Assembly: GCA_902589155.1 (NCBI GenBank)
Contig: CACIRV010000002.1
Span: 62,001-126,000 of the forward strand
DNA from: an uncultured Pelagibacteraceae bacterium
Lineage (GTDB): Bacteria > Pseudomonadota > Alphaproteobacteria > Pelagibacterales > Pelagibacteraceae
Length of the DNA: 64,000 nt
Direction of reading: 5' to 3'
Under the pieces are notes generated by a model. That model saw nothing but the letters and a program-made list of their open reading frames with translations. It made no database searches and was not told the DNA's origin. Below are positions 50,467 to 58,782 of the stretch, piece after piece; position 1 is the stretch's first letter, and each line of letters begins with the position of its first letter. A program made the position numbers and the translations under genes.

Positions 50467-51405
50467 ATGAAAAAAATAATAAGTACAGTTCTTGGGATTT
50501 TATTTGCGTTTTCTTTAAATGCTTCAGTAGCTAATGCAGCTGCTAAAGAAGTTAGAGTAGCGTACTTTTTGGAGTGGCCGTCTCCAAATCTTGAGGACAT
50601 GAATAAAAAAGCTTACGCTAAGGCGCTAGGTGTGCCGGTAAAGTGGACTAATTTTACAAACGGTGTTGCTATGACAGATGCAATGTTAGCAGGAGATATT
50701 GATATCTCTTACTCGCAAGGTTTAATGCCATACATTAACGCTGTTAAAGCTAAAGCACCTATAAGTTTAGTAGACGTAGCTATGGAATACGGTATGGGAG
50801 GAACAACTTGTGTTACTTCTAAAAAATCAGGAATAACAAAAGCTAATGCTTCAGAACTTGAGGGTAAAAAAGTTGCAGTTCCACTTGGAACTATGGCTGA
50901 GTATGTTTTTACTGAGAGTATGAAAATAGTTGGAGCTGATAGAAAAAAAATGAACATTATTGCAATGGACCCTGAAGAAGGTGCAGCAGCATTAGTAAGC
51001 GGCGATGTTGTAATGGCATGTTTATTTGGAGGTAACTCTATTAAATCTGCAACTTCTGTTGGAACTAGACTTCTATCAGTAGATGAAGCAAGAGCTGGCG
51101 GTATTATGGGAATTGATATCGTGTCTGTTACAAATAAATTTATGAAAGAAAATCCTGGAATGCTTAAGTCTTTCGTAGAATTAACTCACGAAGCAAACGC
51201 GAGATACAGAGCTGGTAAAAGTGATTTAAAAGCTATGTCTAAAGAGTCAGAAATGAAAGTTGCTGATATGAATGACACCCTAGGTGGCTTTAAATTCTTA
51301 ACGCCAAAAGAAACTAAAAAATCTATGAAGAGTGGAAATCTTTCAAAATTTTTGAAAGGGTTTGATACTCCAAGAGGTACAGTAACTACTAAGTTTTTAC
51401 CGTAG
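50467..51405 (+). CDS. tauA: taurine-binding periplasmic protein, TauA-like
   Basis: This 312-residue solute-binding protein (NMT1/SsuA-TauA type) starts with a signal peptide (residues 1-25, ending VANAAA). The mature part reads KEVRVAYFLEWPSPN; DAMLAGDIDISYSQGLMPY and EGAAALVSGDVVMACLFGG follow, in the positions of ligand-contact loops. A strong Shine-Dalgarno GGGAGAA precedes the start by a few bases. It is followed by a terminator-like hairpin before tauB. Together with the divergent aminotransferase, taurine is the likely ligand, though other sulfonates or amines are possible. Confidence 0.88.
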   Translation: MKKIISTVLGILFAFSLNASVANAAAKEVRVAYFLEWPSPNLEDMNKKAYAKALGVPVKWTNFTNGVAMTDAMLAGDIDISYSQGLMPYINAVKAKAPISLVDVAMEYGMGGTTCVTSKKSGITKANASELEGKKVAVPLGTMAEYVFTESMKIVGADRKKMNIIAMDPEEGAAALVSGDVVMACLFGGNSIKSATSVGTRLLSVDEARAGGIMGIDIVSVTNKFMKENPGMLKSFVELTHEANARYRAGKSDLKAMSKESEMKVADMNDTLGGFKFLTPKETKKSMKSGNLSKFLKGFDTPRGTVTTKFLP

Positions 51406-51422
51406 TTCTTGATAATAAAATT

Positions 51423-51459
51423 ATAGGCGCCAATTATATTAATTGGTGCCTATTTTTTT
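51423..51459 (+). terminator. terminator-like hairpin between tauA and tauB
   Basis: ATAGGCGCCAATTA, a short loop and TAATTGGTGCCTAT form a stem with one G-T pair, followed by seven T. It is a typical Rho-independent terminator placed directly after the binding-protein gene, and probably lets only part of the transcripts continue into tauB and tauC. Confidence 0.88.
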
Positions 51460-51486
51460 AATAAAGGATAAAATATAGTTGTTTTT

Positions 51487-52284
51487 ATGAGTGATTTAAT
51501 TTCAAAAAATCTAAATATGATTTTTAAAACTCCAAAAGGAGAAACAGTACACGCTTTAAAAGATCTAAATTTTATAATTAAAAAAGGACAGTTGCTTACT
51601 GTTTTAGGTCCTTCAGGTTGTGGAAAAACAACTTTATTAAATATTGCAGCTGGTTTTATTCGACCAACTTCAGGAACAATTATTCTTGGAGATAAGGAGA
51701 TTAATGGTCCAGGAGTTGATAGAGGAATGGTATTTCAACAAGGAGCTTTGTTTGAATGGTTAACTGTAGCTGAAAATGTAAATTTTGGATTAAGAATGAA
51801 ATTTAAAGATCCAATTGAAACTCAAAAAAAAGTAGATGAATGGTTAGATATAGTTGGATTACAAGGTTTCGGAAATACTCCTACTTATCAATTATCTGGC
51901 GGTATGCAACAAAGGGTGGCTTTAGCAAGGTGTTTAATAAATGATCCAGATTTAATTTTGATGGATGAGCCTTTGGGTGCTCTTGATGCATTAACAAGGG
52001 AAAAGATGCAATCTTTAGTTCTTAAAATTTGGAAAGAAACTGGAAAAACAATAATTCTTATTACACATTCTGTTGAAGAAGCATTGCTTTTAGGAGAAAA
52101 AGTCTATGTGATGGCGCCTAGACCAGGAAGAATTCATAAAGAGTACAAATTGCCTTTCGCTTCCATGGGACTTAAAGAGGATTTAAGAAAGATAAAAAAT
52201 AATAAAGAATTCGTATCCAAAAGAGAAGAAATACTTTCAATGATTTGGAATATGGAAGAAGAAATCATGGGAAAAGAAATTTAA
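51487..52284 (+). CDS. tauB: taurine ABC transporter ATP-binding protein
   Basis: The 265-residue ATPase has Walker A GPSGCGKTT, Q-loop VFQQGALFEWLT, signature LSGGMQQRVALARC, Walker B LILMDEPLGALD and H-loop LITHSVEEALLLG. It has the short build of the nitrate/sulfonate/taurine (SsuB/TauB) group, with a C-terminal PGRIHKEYKLPF stretch typical of that group and no TOBE domain. The next gene starts directly after its stop (TAA then ATG), so it is coupled to the permease. Confidence 0.92.
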   Translation: MSDLISKNLNMIFKTPKGETVHALKDLNFIIKKGQLLTVLGPSGCGKTTLLNIAAGFIRPTSGTIILGDKEINGPGVDRGMVFQQGALFEWLTVAENVNFGLRMKFKDPIETQKKVDEWLDIVGLQGFGNTPTYQLSGGMQQRVALARCLINDPDLILMDEPLGALDALTREKMQSLVLKIWKETGKTIILITHSVEEALLLGEKVYVMAPRPGRIHKEYKLPFASMGLKEDLRKIKNNKEFVSKREEILSMIWNMEEEIMGKEI

Positions 52285-54195
52285 ATGATCACAGCCTTTC
52301 TAACATTTTTATTCTTCTTTGCTATAATTGGATGTATTTTGTATGGAAGAAAATTAATCAAAAAAGAAAAAGTAGACGCTGTTTTCGGAAATCCCGAAAG
52401 AGCAAAAGGTGGAGTTCATTGGGTAATTGTTGGCACTAGTTTTTTGCTATTAGTTTGGCTCTATTACTCATGGGATATAGCTAAATCTTTTTTTCCTAAG
52501 TCAGCCAACGAACTTTGTCAGGTTGGAAAAGTTAATGAATCTCTTCTTTCATTAAAATATCTTTTCCCTATCCATGAACGTCAACTTAAAAGTACATCCG
52601 TAATTGAGACTGAGACAGAAAATTTAAATAATATAATCTTAGAAATAAAAAGGTCAAATAAAGTAAATGATTTGGACAAAAATAAACTAATCAATTTAGT
52701 AAAAAAAACAAAAAATACAATTCCTTTGCTTACTAATGAAAAACTTTTAAGCAATGAAACTAGAGAAAAAATCAAAATTATAGTTGAAAAGATTAATAAT
52801 TTATCAAAGGATTTTACAAGAACTGATTATCCAAATGAAAGTGCTGAAGATGAAATTAAAAGGATAGAGGCATCTAAGGAAGAAGGTACCTGGAGCGCTT
52901 CTAGTACCTCGATAGAAAATACTGTTGAAATTCCTTCAATACCAAAAACAAAAAGAGGTTTAAAATTTCAAGCAGCGGCAGTAGAACTAAACTTAATTAG
53001 CGATGAATTCTTTGAACTTAGAAATCACAACAAACAATATACTTTAGCGTTAGAAGATATAAAAAAAGAAATTGAAGATTACAGATCGAAGTTAGGTGCT
53101 TCTGAAGAAATTTCTTCATCTTTAGCAAAAGATATTCTTAAAATTGCTAGAAGAATTGAATACGCAAGCATATTTCCACCTAATACTTTAAAAGATATGC
53201 AATTATCTATAGAAAACTTTGATAAAGCTCAGTTAAAAGAACAAGGCGGTTTAAGATGGGTTGATGTTCTGCTATTCCCATCAGGAACAATTATCTCCAG
53301 TGGACCTAGCTGTTCCGAACAAGGGTCAGGTAGATGGCTACCAAAACCTTCGGATACAGTTAATAAATTTGCTATAATGCTGAATCCCAATGTAGGCTTT
53401 AAACAAATTCCATTAATTTGGTACGAAATGATGGATGTAAGTAAAATAGTTGGCTTTATTCTACCAGATTGGATAGCGGATATTTTGCCAGGAAATTATC
53501 CAGTTCATAATGAAAAAGGTGAAATCAAACCAAATTTCAAAAGTAATGTTTTGAGTTTTGTAACTGGAGACTTTGAATTATTTAAAATACCAATTCCAAC
53601 AGGACATATTTGGGATTCTTTTTTAAGAGTTTTTCTTGGATTAGTTGCGGGAATAATAATCGGTGTACCTTTAGGATTATTTATGGGTCTTAATAGATTT
53701 GCTAAAGGATTTTTTGATCCACTAATTGAATTATACAGACCAGTACCCCCTCTAGCTTGGGCTCCTCTAGTAATATCTGTTTTAGGTATAGATAATCTTG
53801 GTAAAGTTTTTCTATTATTTATGGTGTCATTATCAATCATGATAATTTCAGCTAGGGCTGGAGCTTCGGGAACTCAGCTATCAAAAATTCATGCAGCCCA
53901 CTCTCTTGGGGCGTCTAAATGGCAAATATTAAGACACGTAATATTTCCAAATTCCCTTCCAGAGATTCTAACAGGTATTAGAGTGGCTACTGGAATGTGT
54001 TGGGGAACATTAGTAGCAGCAGAGTTTTTAGCAGGTACTACTGGTGTAGGCTTTGTCGAAAATGTCGCAAAAAAATATTTTCAATATGAAGTAATCTGGA
54101 TAACAATATTTATTATGGGTATGCTTGGATTGATTTTTGATATCACTATAAGAAAGATAATTGACAAAACTATTCCTTGGCGAGGAAAAGGATAA
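52285..54195 (+). CDS. tauC: taurine ABC permease (TauC-like) with a ~370-residue extracytoplasmic insertion
   Basis: A usual TauC has about 275 residues; this protein has 636. Residues 3-20 and 45-64 form two transmembrane helices. Residues 67 to about 435 form a hydrophilic region containing heptad-like helices (about 80-180 and 230-315) and two Cys in the region (C78, C343). Then comes an ordinary permease core from 440 with PTGHIWDSFLRVFLGLVAG, an RPVPPLAWAPL block and the EAA loop (AAHSLGASKWQILRHVIFP). Since the insertion follows a membrane helix and precedes the permease, it is expected in the periplasm, where it could contact TauA. I do not recognise the insert. There is no frameshift in the frame. 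Confidence 0.85.
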   Translation: MITAFLTFLFFFAIIGCILYGRKLIKKEKVDAVFGNPERAKGGVHWVIVGTSFLLLVWLYYSWDIAKSFFPKSANELCQVGKVNESLLSLKYLFPIHERQLKSTSVIETETENLNNIILEIKRSNKVNDLDKNKLINLVKKTKNTIPLLTNEKLLSNETREKIKIIVEKINNLSKDFTRTDYPNESAEDEIKRIEASKEEGTWSASSTSIENTVEIPSIPKTKRGLKFQAAAVELNLISDEFFELRNHNKQYTLALEDIKKEIEDYRSKLGASEEISSSLAKDILKIARRIEYASIFPPNTLKDMQLSIENFDKAQLKEQGGLRWVDVLLFPSGTIISSGPSCSEQGSGRWLPKPSDTVNKFAIMLNPNVGFKQIPLIWYEMMDVSKIVGFILPDWIADILPGNYPVHNEKGEIKPNFKSNVLSFVTGDFELFKIPIPTGHIWDSFLRVFLGLVAGIIIGVPLGLFMGLNRFAKGFFDPLIELYRPVPPLAWAPLVISVLGIDNLGKVFLLFMVSLSIMIISARAGASGTQLSKIHAAHSLGASKWQILRHVIFPNSLPEILTGIRVATGMCWGTLVAAEFLAGTTGVGFVENVAKKYFQYEVIWITIFIMGMLGLIFDITIRKIIDKTIPWRGKG

Positions 54196-54212
54196 ATTAA
54201 TTCATTAATATT

Positions 54213-54905
54213 ATGATTGGAATACTTGGTGGTATGGGCACACAGGCTGGGTTAGATTTTTGTAGCAAACTAGCTAAATTAAATAGAGGTAAGTCTGATC
54301 AAAATTACCCTATTTTTTTACTTTATAATAAATCTAATATTCCAGATAGAAAACAAAATTTAAAAAAATATTCTAAAGTTCTAAAATCATTAGTTGCCGG
54401 TTGTAAGTTTTTACAAAAGAATAAATGTAAATTTATTTCTATTCCATGTAACACTGCGCATTACTGGTATGAAGACTTAAAAGAGATAATTAAAATTCCA
54501 ATATTAAACATGCCTAAAATTGTCTACGCAAGTGCTTCAAAAAATTGCAGGAAAGGTTCTAAAATTGGTTTATTGGCAACTGATACAACAATAAAAACTG
54601 GAATTTATAAAAAATACTTTAATAGGAAATATGATTTAATTACACCTCAACAAAAACTACAGATAAAAAGTGTAAATAAGTCAATCAAACTAGTGAAAAT
54701 GGGAAAAACAAAAGAGGCTGAAAAAGCTATAAAGCCAGCAGTAAACTATTTGATGAAAAAAAATTGTAAAAAAATCATTTTGGGCTGTACTGAGTTGCCA
54801 ATTGCTATATTTGCATATAAATCATTTAGGAGAGCAAAATTATCAAAGATATTTATGGACCCTAATTTAATTTTAGCAGAGGCTTCATTAAGAAAATATA
54901 GATGA
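54213..54905 (+). CDS. aspartate/glutamate racemase-family protein
   Basis: This 230-residue PLP-independent racemase has MIGILGGMGTQAGLDF at the N-terminus, the first catalytic Cys in IPCNTAHYW (C79) and the second in LGCTELPIA. The YygE/RacD-like aspartate racemase group shares the GGMG start. D- or L-aspartate is the probable substrate, though other amino acids are possible. It lies 17 bases after tauC on the same strand and is coupled by an ATGA overlap to the following gene, so it probably belongs to the taurine transcript. It differs clearly from the EutA-like protein at 16307. Confidence 0.85.
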   Translation: MIGILGGMGTQAGLDFCSKLAKLNRGKSDQNYPIFLLYNKSNIPDRKQNLKKYSKVLKSLVAGCKFLQKNKCKFISIPCNTAHYWYEDLKEIIKIPILNMPKIVYASASKNCRKGSKIGLLATDTTIKTGIYKKYFNRKYDLITPQQKLQIKSVNKSIKLVKMGKTKEAEKAIKPAVNYLMKKNCKKIILGCTELPIAIFAYKSFRRAKLSKIFMDPNLILAEASLRKYR

Positions 54906-55336
54906 AAAAATTTATAATTTTATTTTTTTTACTTTTTCCTTTTGTATTAATAGCAGAAGAAAATCCTAAGGATAAAAGAATAGCTAAATATGTAATGGAA
55001 AATATTCAAAAAGATTACGTTAATTGCTATAGCTTTTATAAAATAGCCGCTGAAAGTTTCAAAAAAGCGGGAAAAGAAAAATCATTAATCGAAAACCTGG
55101 AAAAAAGTGCAGATGTTGCTTTAAAATATAATTATGATTTGGGGGAAATAATGGGCCTCAATCCAGAAGTTATGGCTCAAATGACAAAAGATAAAGTTAA
55201 TGATTTTGTGGTACTTGCAAATAAAGATTTCTCCTCTTTAGCAAAAAAATATGGTCTAGTTTGTAAAAATTTAGTGGAAAATCCTGAGGAAAGAACTAAC
55301 TATTGGGAAAATAAAGGGAAAAAAGTAATTAAGTGA
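54902..55336 (+). CDS. small exported protein, unknown
   Basis: The 144-residue protein has a signal peptide (residues 1-18, ending LIA). The mature region is helical, with two cysteines (one in YVNCYSFYKIA, one in LVCKNLVENP) that could form a disulfide in the periplasm. I recognise no family. The frame is coupled on both sides, with an ATGA overlap upstream and the GTGA overlap of the next gene at its end, which supports its being real. Confidence 0.72.
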   Translation: MKKFIILFFLLFPFVLIAEENPKDKRIAKYVMENIQKDYVNCYSFYKIAAESFKKAGKEKSLIENLEKSADVALKYNYDLGEIMGLNPEVMAQMTKDKVNDFVVLANKDFSSLAKKYGLVCKNLVENPEERTNYWENKGKKVIK

Positions 55337-56340
55337 AAAAAAGTATTTTGCGATCAAGAATAATACAGATTTTCGAAAAGCATAAATTATCTAAAAAACA
55401 TTCTAAAGTTTGTGCAGATTATTTAATAAAAGCAGAACTAGTTGAAGCTAGATCTCATGGCTTAACAAGACTAAAAATGTATTGTGAACGAATACAAAAA
55501 AAATTGATAAATCCTAAACCAAAAATTAAGATAAAAAGAATTAGTTCCTCCATATCCTACATTGATGCAGATAATAGTATAGGTTTTATTTCTGCTGACA
55601 TCGGAATTTATCAGGCTATAAAAAATGCGAAAAATACCGGGCTTGGTCTTGTTGCGGTTAAAAAAAGTGGTCACTTTGGTTTATCGAGTTTTTATGCAGA
55701 ACAAGCAGTAAAAAAAAATTTAATAGTATTTTGTTTCACTAATGCTCCCCCTGCTCTTGCGCCTTATGGAGCAAGGAAATCTTTATTTGGAACAAATCCT
55801 ATTTGTTTTGGAGCCCCAGTTGGTAAAGTGCCATTTATTCTTGATACATCAACTTCAATGATAAATAGAGGTAAAATAAGACATGCTAATAAATTTGGAA
55901 AGAAAATTCCATACGGGGTTGCGTTAAATAAATTTGGAAAAATTACAACTAATGCTAAAGAAGCGCTTAAAGGAACTCAGTTACCTATTGCAGGCTTTAA
56001 AGGTTCTGGTTTAGCATGGATGGTAGATATTTTAAGTGGAGTTTTAACAGGTAGTAGTCATGGAGGTAAAACTAAAGACCCATTTGATGATTTTAGTGGC
56101 CCACAAAATGTAGGTCATTTATTTATTACAATAGATCCAAAAATATTTATTGGAAAAAGATACATTCAGGAAATGAAAAAGAATATAAGATTAATTAAAA
56201 GACTTCCAAAAGCAAAAGGTTTCAGTTCTATACTTTATCCAGGAGAAAGAAAAAATAAATTGTATAAAAAAAATTTAAATAGAGATATATCTATACCAAA
56301 AAAAATTTTACAAGAAATGGATGAGCTAAATGCTATCTAA
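55333..56340 (+). CDS. Ldh2/MdhG-type oxidoreductase (malate/lactate/sulfolactate dehydrogenase family)
   Basis: This 335-residue NAD(P)-dependent enzyme with GTG start belongs to the Ldh2 family. Family pieces include VEARSHGLTRLKMYCERI, KKSGHFGLSSFYAEQA, FTNAPPALAPYGARKSLFGTNPIC and PIAGFKGSGLAWMVDILSGVLTG. The family covers malate, L-lactate, ureidoglycolate, piperideine-2-carboxylate and (R)-sulfolactate (ComC) substrates. Since it stands in a taurine transport cluster before a phosphate acetyltransferase, sulfolactate is an attractive idea but not supported by residues I can identify. It overlaps the next gene by 11 bases. Confidence 0.83.
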   Translation: MKKSILRSRIIQIFEKHKLSKKHSKVCADYLIKAELVEARSHGLTRLKMYCERIQKKLINPKPKIKIKRISSSISYIDADNSIGFISADIGIYQAIKNAKNTGLGLVAVKKSGHFGLSSFYAEQAVKKNLIVFCFTNAPPALAPYGARKSLFGTNPICFGAPVGKVPFILDTSTSMINRGKIRHANKFGKKIPYGVALNKFGKITTNAKEALKGTQLPIAGFKGSGLAWMVDILSGVLTGSSHGGKTKDPFDDFSGPQNVGHLFITIDPKIFIGKRYIQEMKKNIRLIKRLPKAKGFSSILYPGERKNKLYKKNLNRDISIPKKILQEMDELNAI

Positions 56341-57238
56341 TAAAGAAATTATTTGCCCTAATAATTTATTAAAAATTGCAAAAAACAAAGGTCCTGTAAA
56401 AGCAGTAATAGTAAATGCTGGTAAAAAAGTTGCCATAGAGTCGGCTAAACAAGCCGTCGAGGCTAATTTAATTGTCCCTGTCTTTGTAGGCGATAAGTCT
56501 TTGATACTAGAAATTTCGAAAGATATTAATTGGGATATTTCTAAATATGAAATTATTCATGAGCCTATTGAAAATAATACAGCACCAATAGCAGCTAAAT
56601 TAGCAAGTGAGGAAAAAATTAAGATTATTGTAAAAGGTCATATTCACACTGACGTTTTGATGAAAGCTGTATTAAAAAGAGATCTAAATCTTATTGGAAA
56701 AAAAAGATTAAGTCACATCTGGCACATGACATTGGAGGAGAACGATAAACCTTTCATAATAACTGACGGAGCTTTAAATGTTTTGCCAAAATTAGAAACA
56801 AAAATGCATATACTTAAAAATTCAGTAGATTTTGCTAAACGTATTGGAATATCTAAACCAAAAGTTTCTGTGCTATCGGCTACTGAAGAAGTTTTAAATA
56901 GTATGCCAAGTTCTCTAGAAGCTAAAGAGTTGGCTAAAAGAGCAAAAAATGAAGGCATTGATGCAGAAGTATTTGGGCCAATGGCTTTTGACATTTCAGT
57001 TTCAGAGAAAGCAGCTCAAATAAAAGGAATTAAAAATACAGTTGCAGGTAAAGCAAATATTCTATTGGTTCCTAATGTTGAAGCAGGAAATGCTCTGGTT
57101 AAGATAATGATTTATTTTATGGGAGCTTGTGCGGCAGGTGTAGTTGTCGGAGGCAAAGTCCCCGTTGTGATCACAAGTAGAGCAGATGACACTCAAGCAC
57201 GCTTAGCTTCTATTGCGGCAGCAGTAGTAGCGCTTTAA
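56330..57238 (+). CDS. pta: phosphate acetyltransferase (short, single-domain Pta family)
   Basis: The 302-residue phosphotransacetylase-fold enzyme exchanges acetyl phosphate and acetyl-CoA. Sequence features are KAVIVNAGKKVAIESAKQAV, IIVKGHIHTDVLMKAVL, RLSHIWHM, and the C-terminal ILLVPNVEAGNALVKIMIYF and VPVVITSRADD, all conserved in the Pta/Ptb family (the last two especially). It is of the short kind common in taurine-degrading alphaproteobacteria. In this setting it would convert acetyl phosphate from sulfoacetaldehyde acetyltransferase (Xsc). It overlaps its neighbours (11 bases upstream, one base downstream). Confidence 0.88.
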   Translation: MLSNKEIICPNNLLKIAKNKGPVKAVIVNAGKKVAIESAKQAVEANLIVPVFVGDKSLILEISKDINWDISKYEIIHEPIENNTAPIAAKLASEEKIKIIVKGHIHTDVLMKAVLKRDLNLIGKKRLSHIWHMTLEENDKPFIITDGALNVLPKLETKMHILKNSVDFAKRIGISKPKVSVLSATEEVLNSMPSSLEAKELAKRAKNEGIDAEVFGPMAFDISVSEKAAQIKGIKNTVAGKANILLVPNVEAGNALVKIMIYFMGACAAGVVVGGKVPVVITSRADDTQARLASIAAAVVAL

Positions 57239-57948
57239 TGAAAAAATTAAAAAATTGGGATAATAAAACTTGGCTTGCTTCTGATAAATACATTTCATCT
57301 TTTCATAAATTTCTTAAATCAAAAATTGAAATTAATAATAATACACAAATCTTAGATATAGGTTGTGGAAGAGCAAATATAATAAGTTTTCTGCATAAAA
57401 AATATGGATTTGCAAAAATACCAATAGGCGTTGATCTCATTAAAAATAACAATACTAAAAAAAATATTATATTTAAAAAAATTGATGCGATTAAATATTT
57501 AAAAGAAAGTAATAAGTATTTTGATATAATTTTAATAAAACAAACTATTCATTTTTTTTCTAAAAAAGAAATTATTATTCTATTAAATCTTTGTAAGAAA
57601 AGATTAAATAAAAAAGGGGTTTTTTTAATTCTCTCGCTGAAAACAAAAAATAATCAAATACCATCCTTTAAGTTAATGAAAAAAAAACTAGATGCAAGTC
57701 TTAGAAAAGATGAGCAAATACTAGTTCTGGTAAAAAGAAATCTTAAAACATTTGAAAAAAAAAATTTTACTTACAAAGCAGTAGTCAAAAAAAATGATTA
57801 TATGAAAATGATTAAAAATCGATTTATTTCTTGTCTAATTGCTTTATCAAAAAAAGAAATTTTAGAAGGTATCAAGGAAATAAAAGTAAAATTTAAAGCT
57901 TTAATCAAATTCGAAGATACATTGGAATGTATAATCTATAGAAGATAG
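57238..57948 (+). CDS. class I SAM-dependent methyltransferase
   Basis: This 236-residue methyltransferase has the SAM motif ILDIGCGRANIISFL near residue 40, VDLIKNN as motif II, and FDIILIKQTIHFF later. It is small, basic and very AT-rich, and its substrate is unknown. It is the last gene of the run that starts with tauA, coupled to pta by a TAATG overlap, but nothing in its sequence links it with taurine. Its stop codon is 2 bases from the converging deacetylase gene. Confidence 0.78.
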   Translation: MKKLKNWDNKTWLASDKYISSFHKFLKSKIEINNNTQILDIGCGRANIISFLHKKYGFAKIPIGVDLIKNNNTKKNIIFKKIDAIKYLKESNKYFDIILIKQTIHFFSKKEIIILLNLCKKRLNKKGVFLILSLKTKNNQIPSFKLMKKKLDASLRKDEQILVLVKRNLKTFEKKNFTYKAVVKKNDYMKMIKNRFISCLIALSKKEILEGIKEIKVKFKALIKFEDTLECIIYRR

Positions 57949-57949
57949 A

Positions 57950-58738
57950 CTATGCCTCTTTGATTTTGTATTCCGAATCTTTTTTTAATCTTAATCTTTT
58001 TAGTTTTAAAACATTAGTAGTTATAAATCTTAAAAATTTATAAAAAAAGTTGTTATTTATTTTAGCTAATGCTTGGTCATAAGTAATAATTTGATTTGAA
58101 TTTTTTTTAATAAAATTTTCAAAATTTATGTAATCGATTTCTTTCCATGTATGAGTATGAAGCTTAGTGGATTGTATGCCAAAAGGTAATAAAATTACCT
58201 TCTCAAATAATTGGGGAATAAATTTAATATTTTTTTCAGTGTATGGCATCAAACCATAACCATCGATTATTTCAGTAATACCATTATTCTTTAAAGCAAT
58301 AAATGTATTTTCATCATAAGTTTGATTAGGGGCAAAAAAGGCTCTAATTTTTATTTCTTCTTTTTTAAATTTTTCTAATCCTTTTTTAATTCTTGCCTCT
58401 TGTATATCTAGTGGATGTCCAAAAAACTCAGATCCTCCACCATAATTAAAATAATCAGATTTTTTTCTACAAAGTTTATCGTAGATATGAGTATATCCAT
58501 GTTGGACTATCTCCCATCCCTTGTCTTGCCATTTTCTTACTTGATCCCAAAAATTATCATTTCTGGAAAAAGATAAAAATCCTTCATCTTTATTGTTTGG
58601 TATAACCCCTAAAACTGGTTTAATTGAATATTTATCAAATAGAACCTCCAATTTTTTCATAAGGTCCCAGTCCATATTCTCACAAACGTCGTCAATACGA
58701 ATGAGTATTCCTGTGTTATTTTTTATATAATTATTCAT
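57950..58738 (-). CDS. polysaccharide deacetylase-like (DUF2334/NodB-type) protein
   Basis: The 262-residue protein has GILIRIDDVCENMDWDLM near the N-terminus, with the two Asp residues of the NodB-type metal site; WEIVQHGYTHIYDKLC supplies the metal His residues (HxxxH). RAFFAPNQTYDENTF follows. These fit the carbohydrate esterase family 4 fold as seen in DUF2334 proteins. No signal peptide is visible, so it may act in the cytoplasm on a glycan precursor. It converges with the methyltransferase gene and is divergent from the acyl-CoA ligase. Confidence 0.75.
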   Translation of the reverse strand: MNNYIKNNTGILIRIDDVCENMDWDLMKKLEVLFDKYSIKPVLGVIPNNKDEGFLSFSRNDNFWDQVRKWQDKGWEIVQHGYTHIYDKLCRKKSDYFNYGGGSEFFGHPLDIQEARIKKGLEKFKKEEIKIRAFFAPNQTYDENTFIALKNNGITEIIDGYGLMPYTEKNIKFIPQLFEKVILLPFGIQSTKLHTHTWKEIDYINFENFIKKNSNQIITYDQALAKINNNFFYKFLRFITTNVLKLKRLRLKKDSEYKIKEA

Positions 58739-58782
58739 GTTAAAACATTATATATTAAATGATCTTTTAGTTGTATTAAAAA

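Noticed and set aside
52285-53590. Possibility that the tauC extension is a separate fused-in gene by sequencing error
   Set aside because: The frame is open across the whole 636 codons, with one start directly after tauB and no internal ribosome site or stop remnant before the permease core.
53505-53840. 111-codon minus-strand frame within tauC
   Set aside because: It is antisense to the conserved permease core and has no supporting features.
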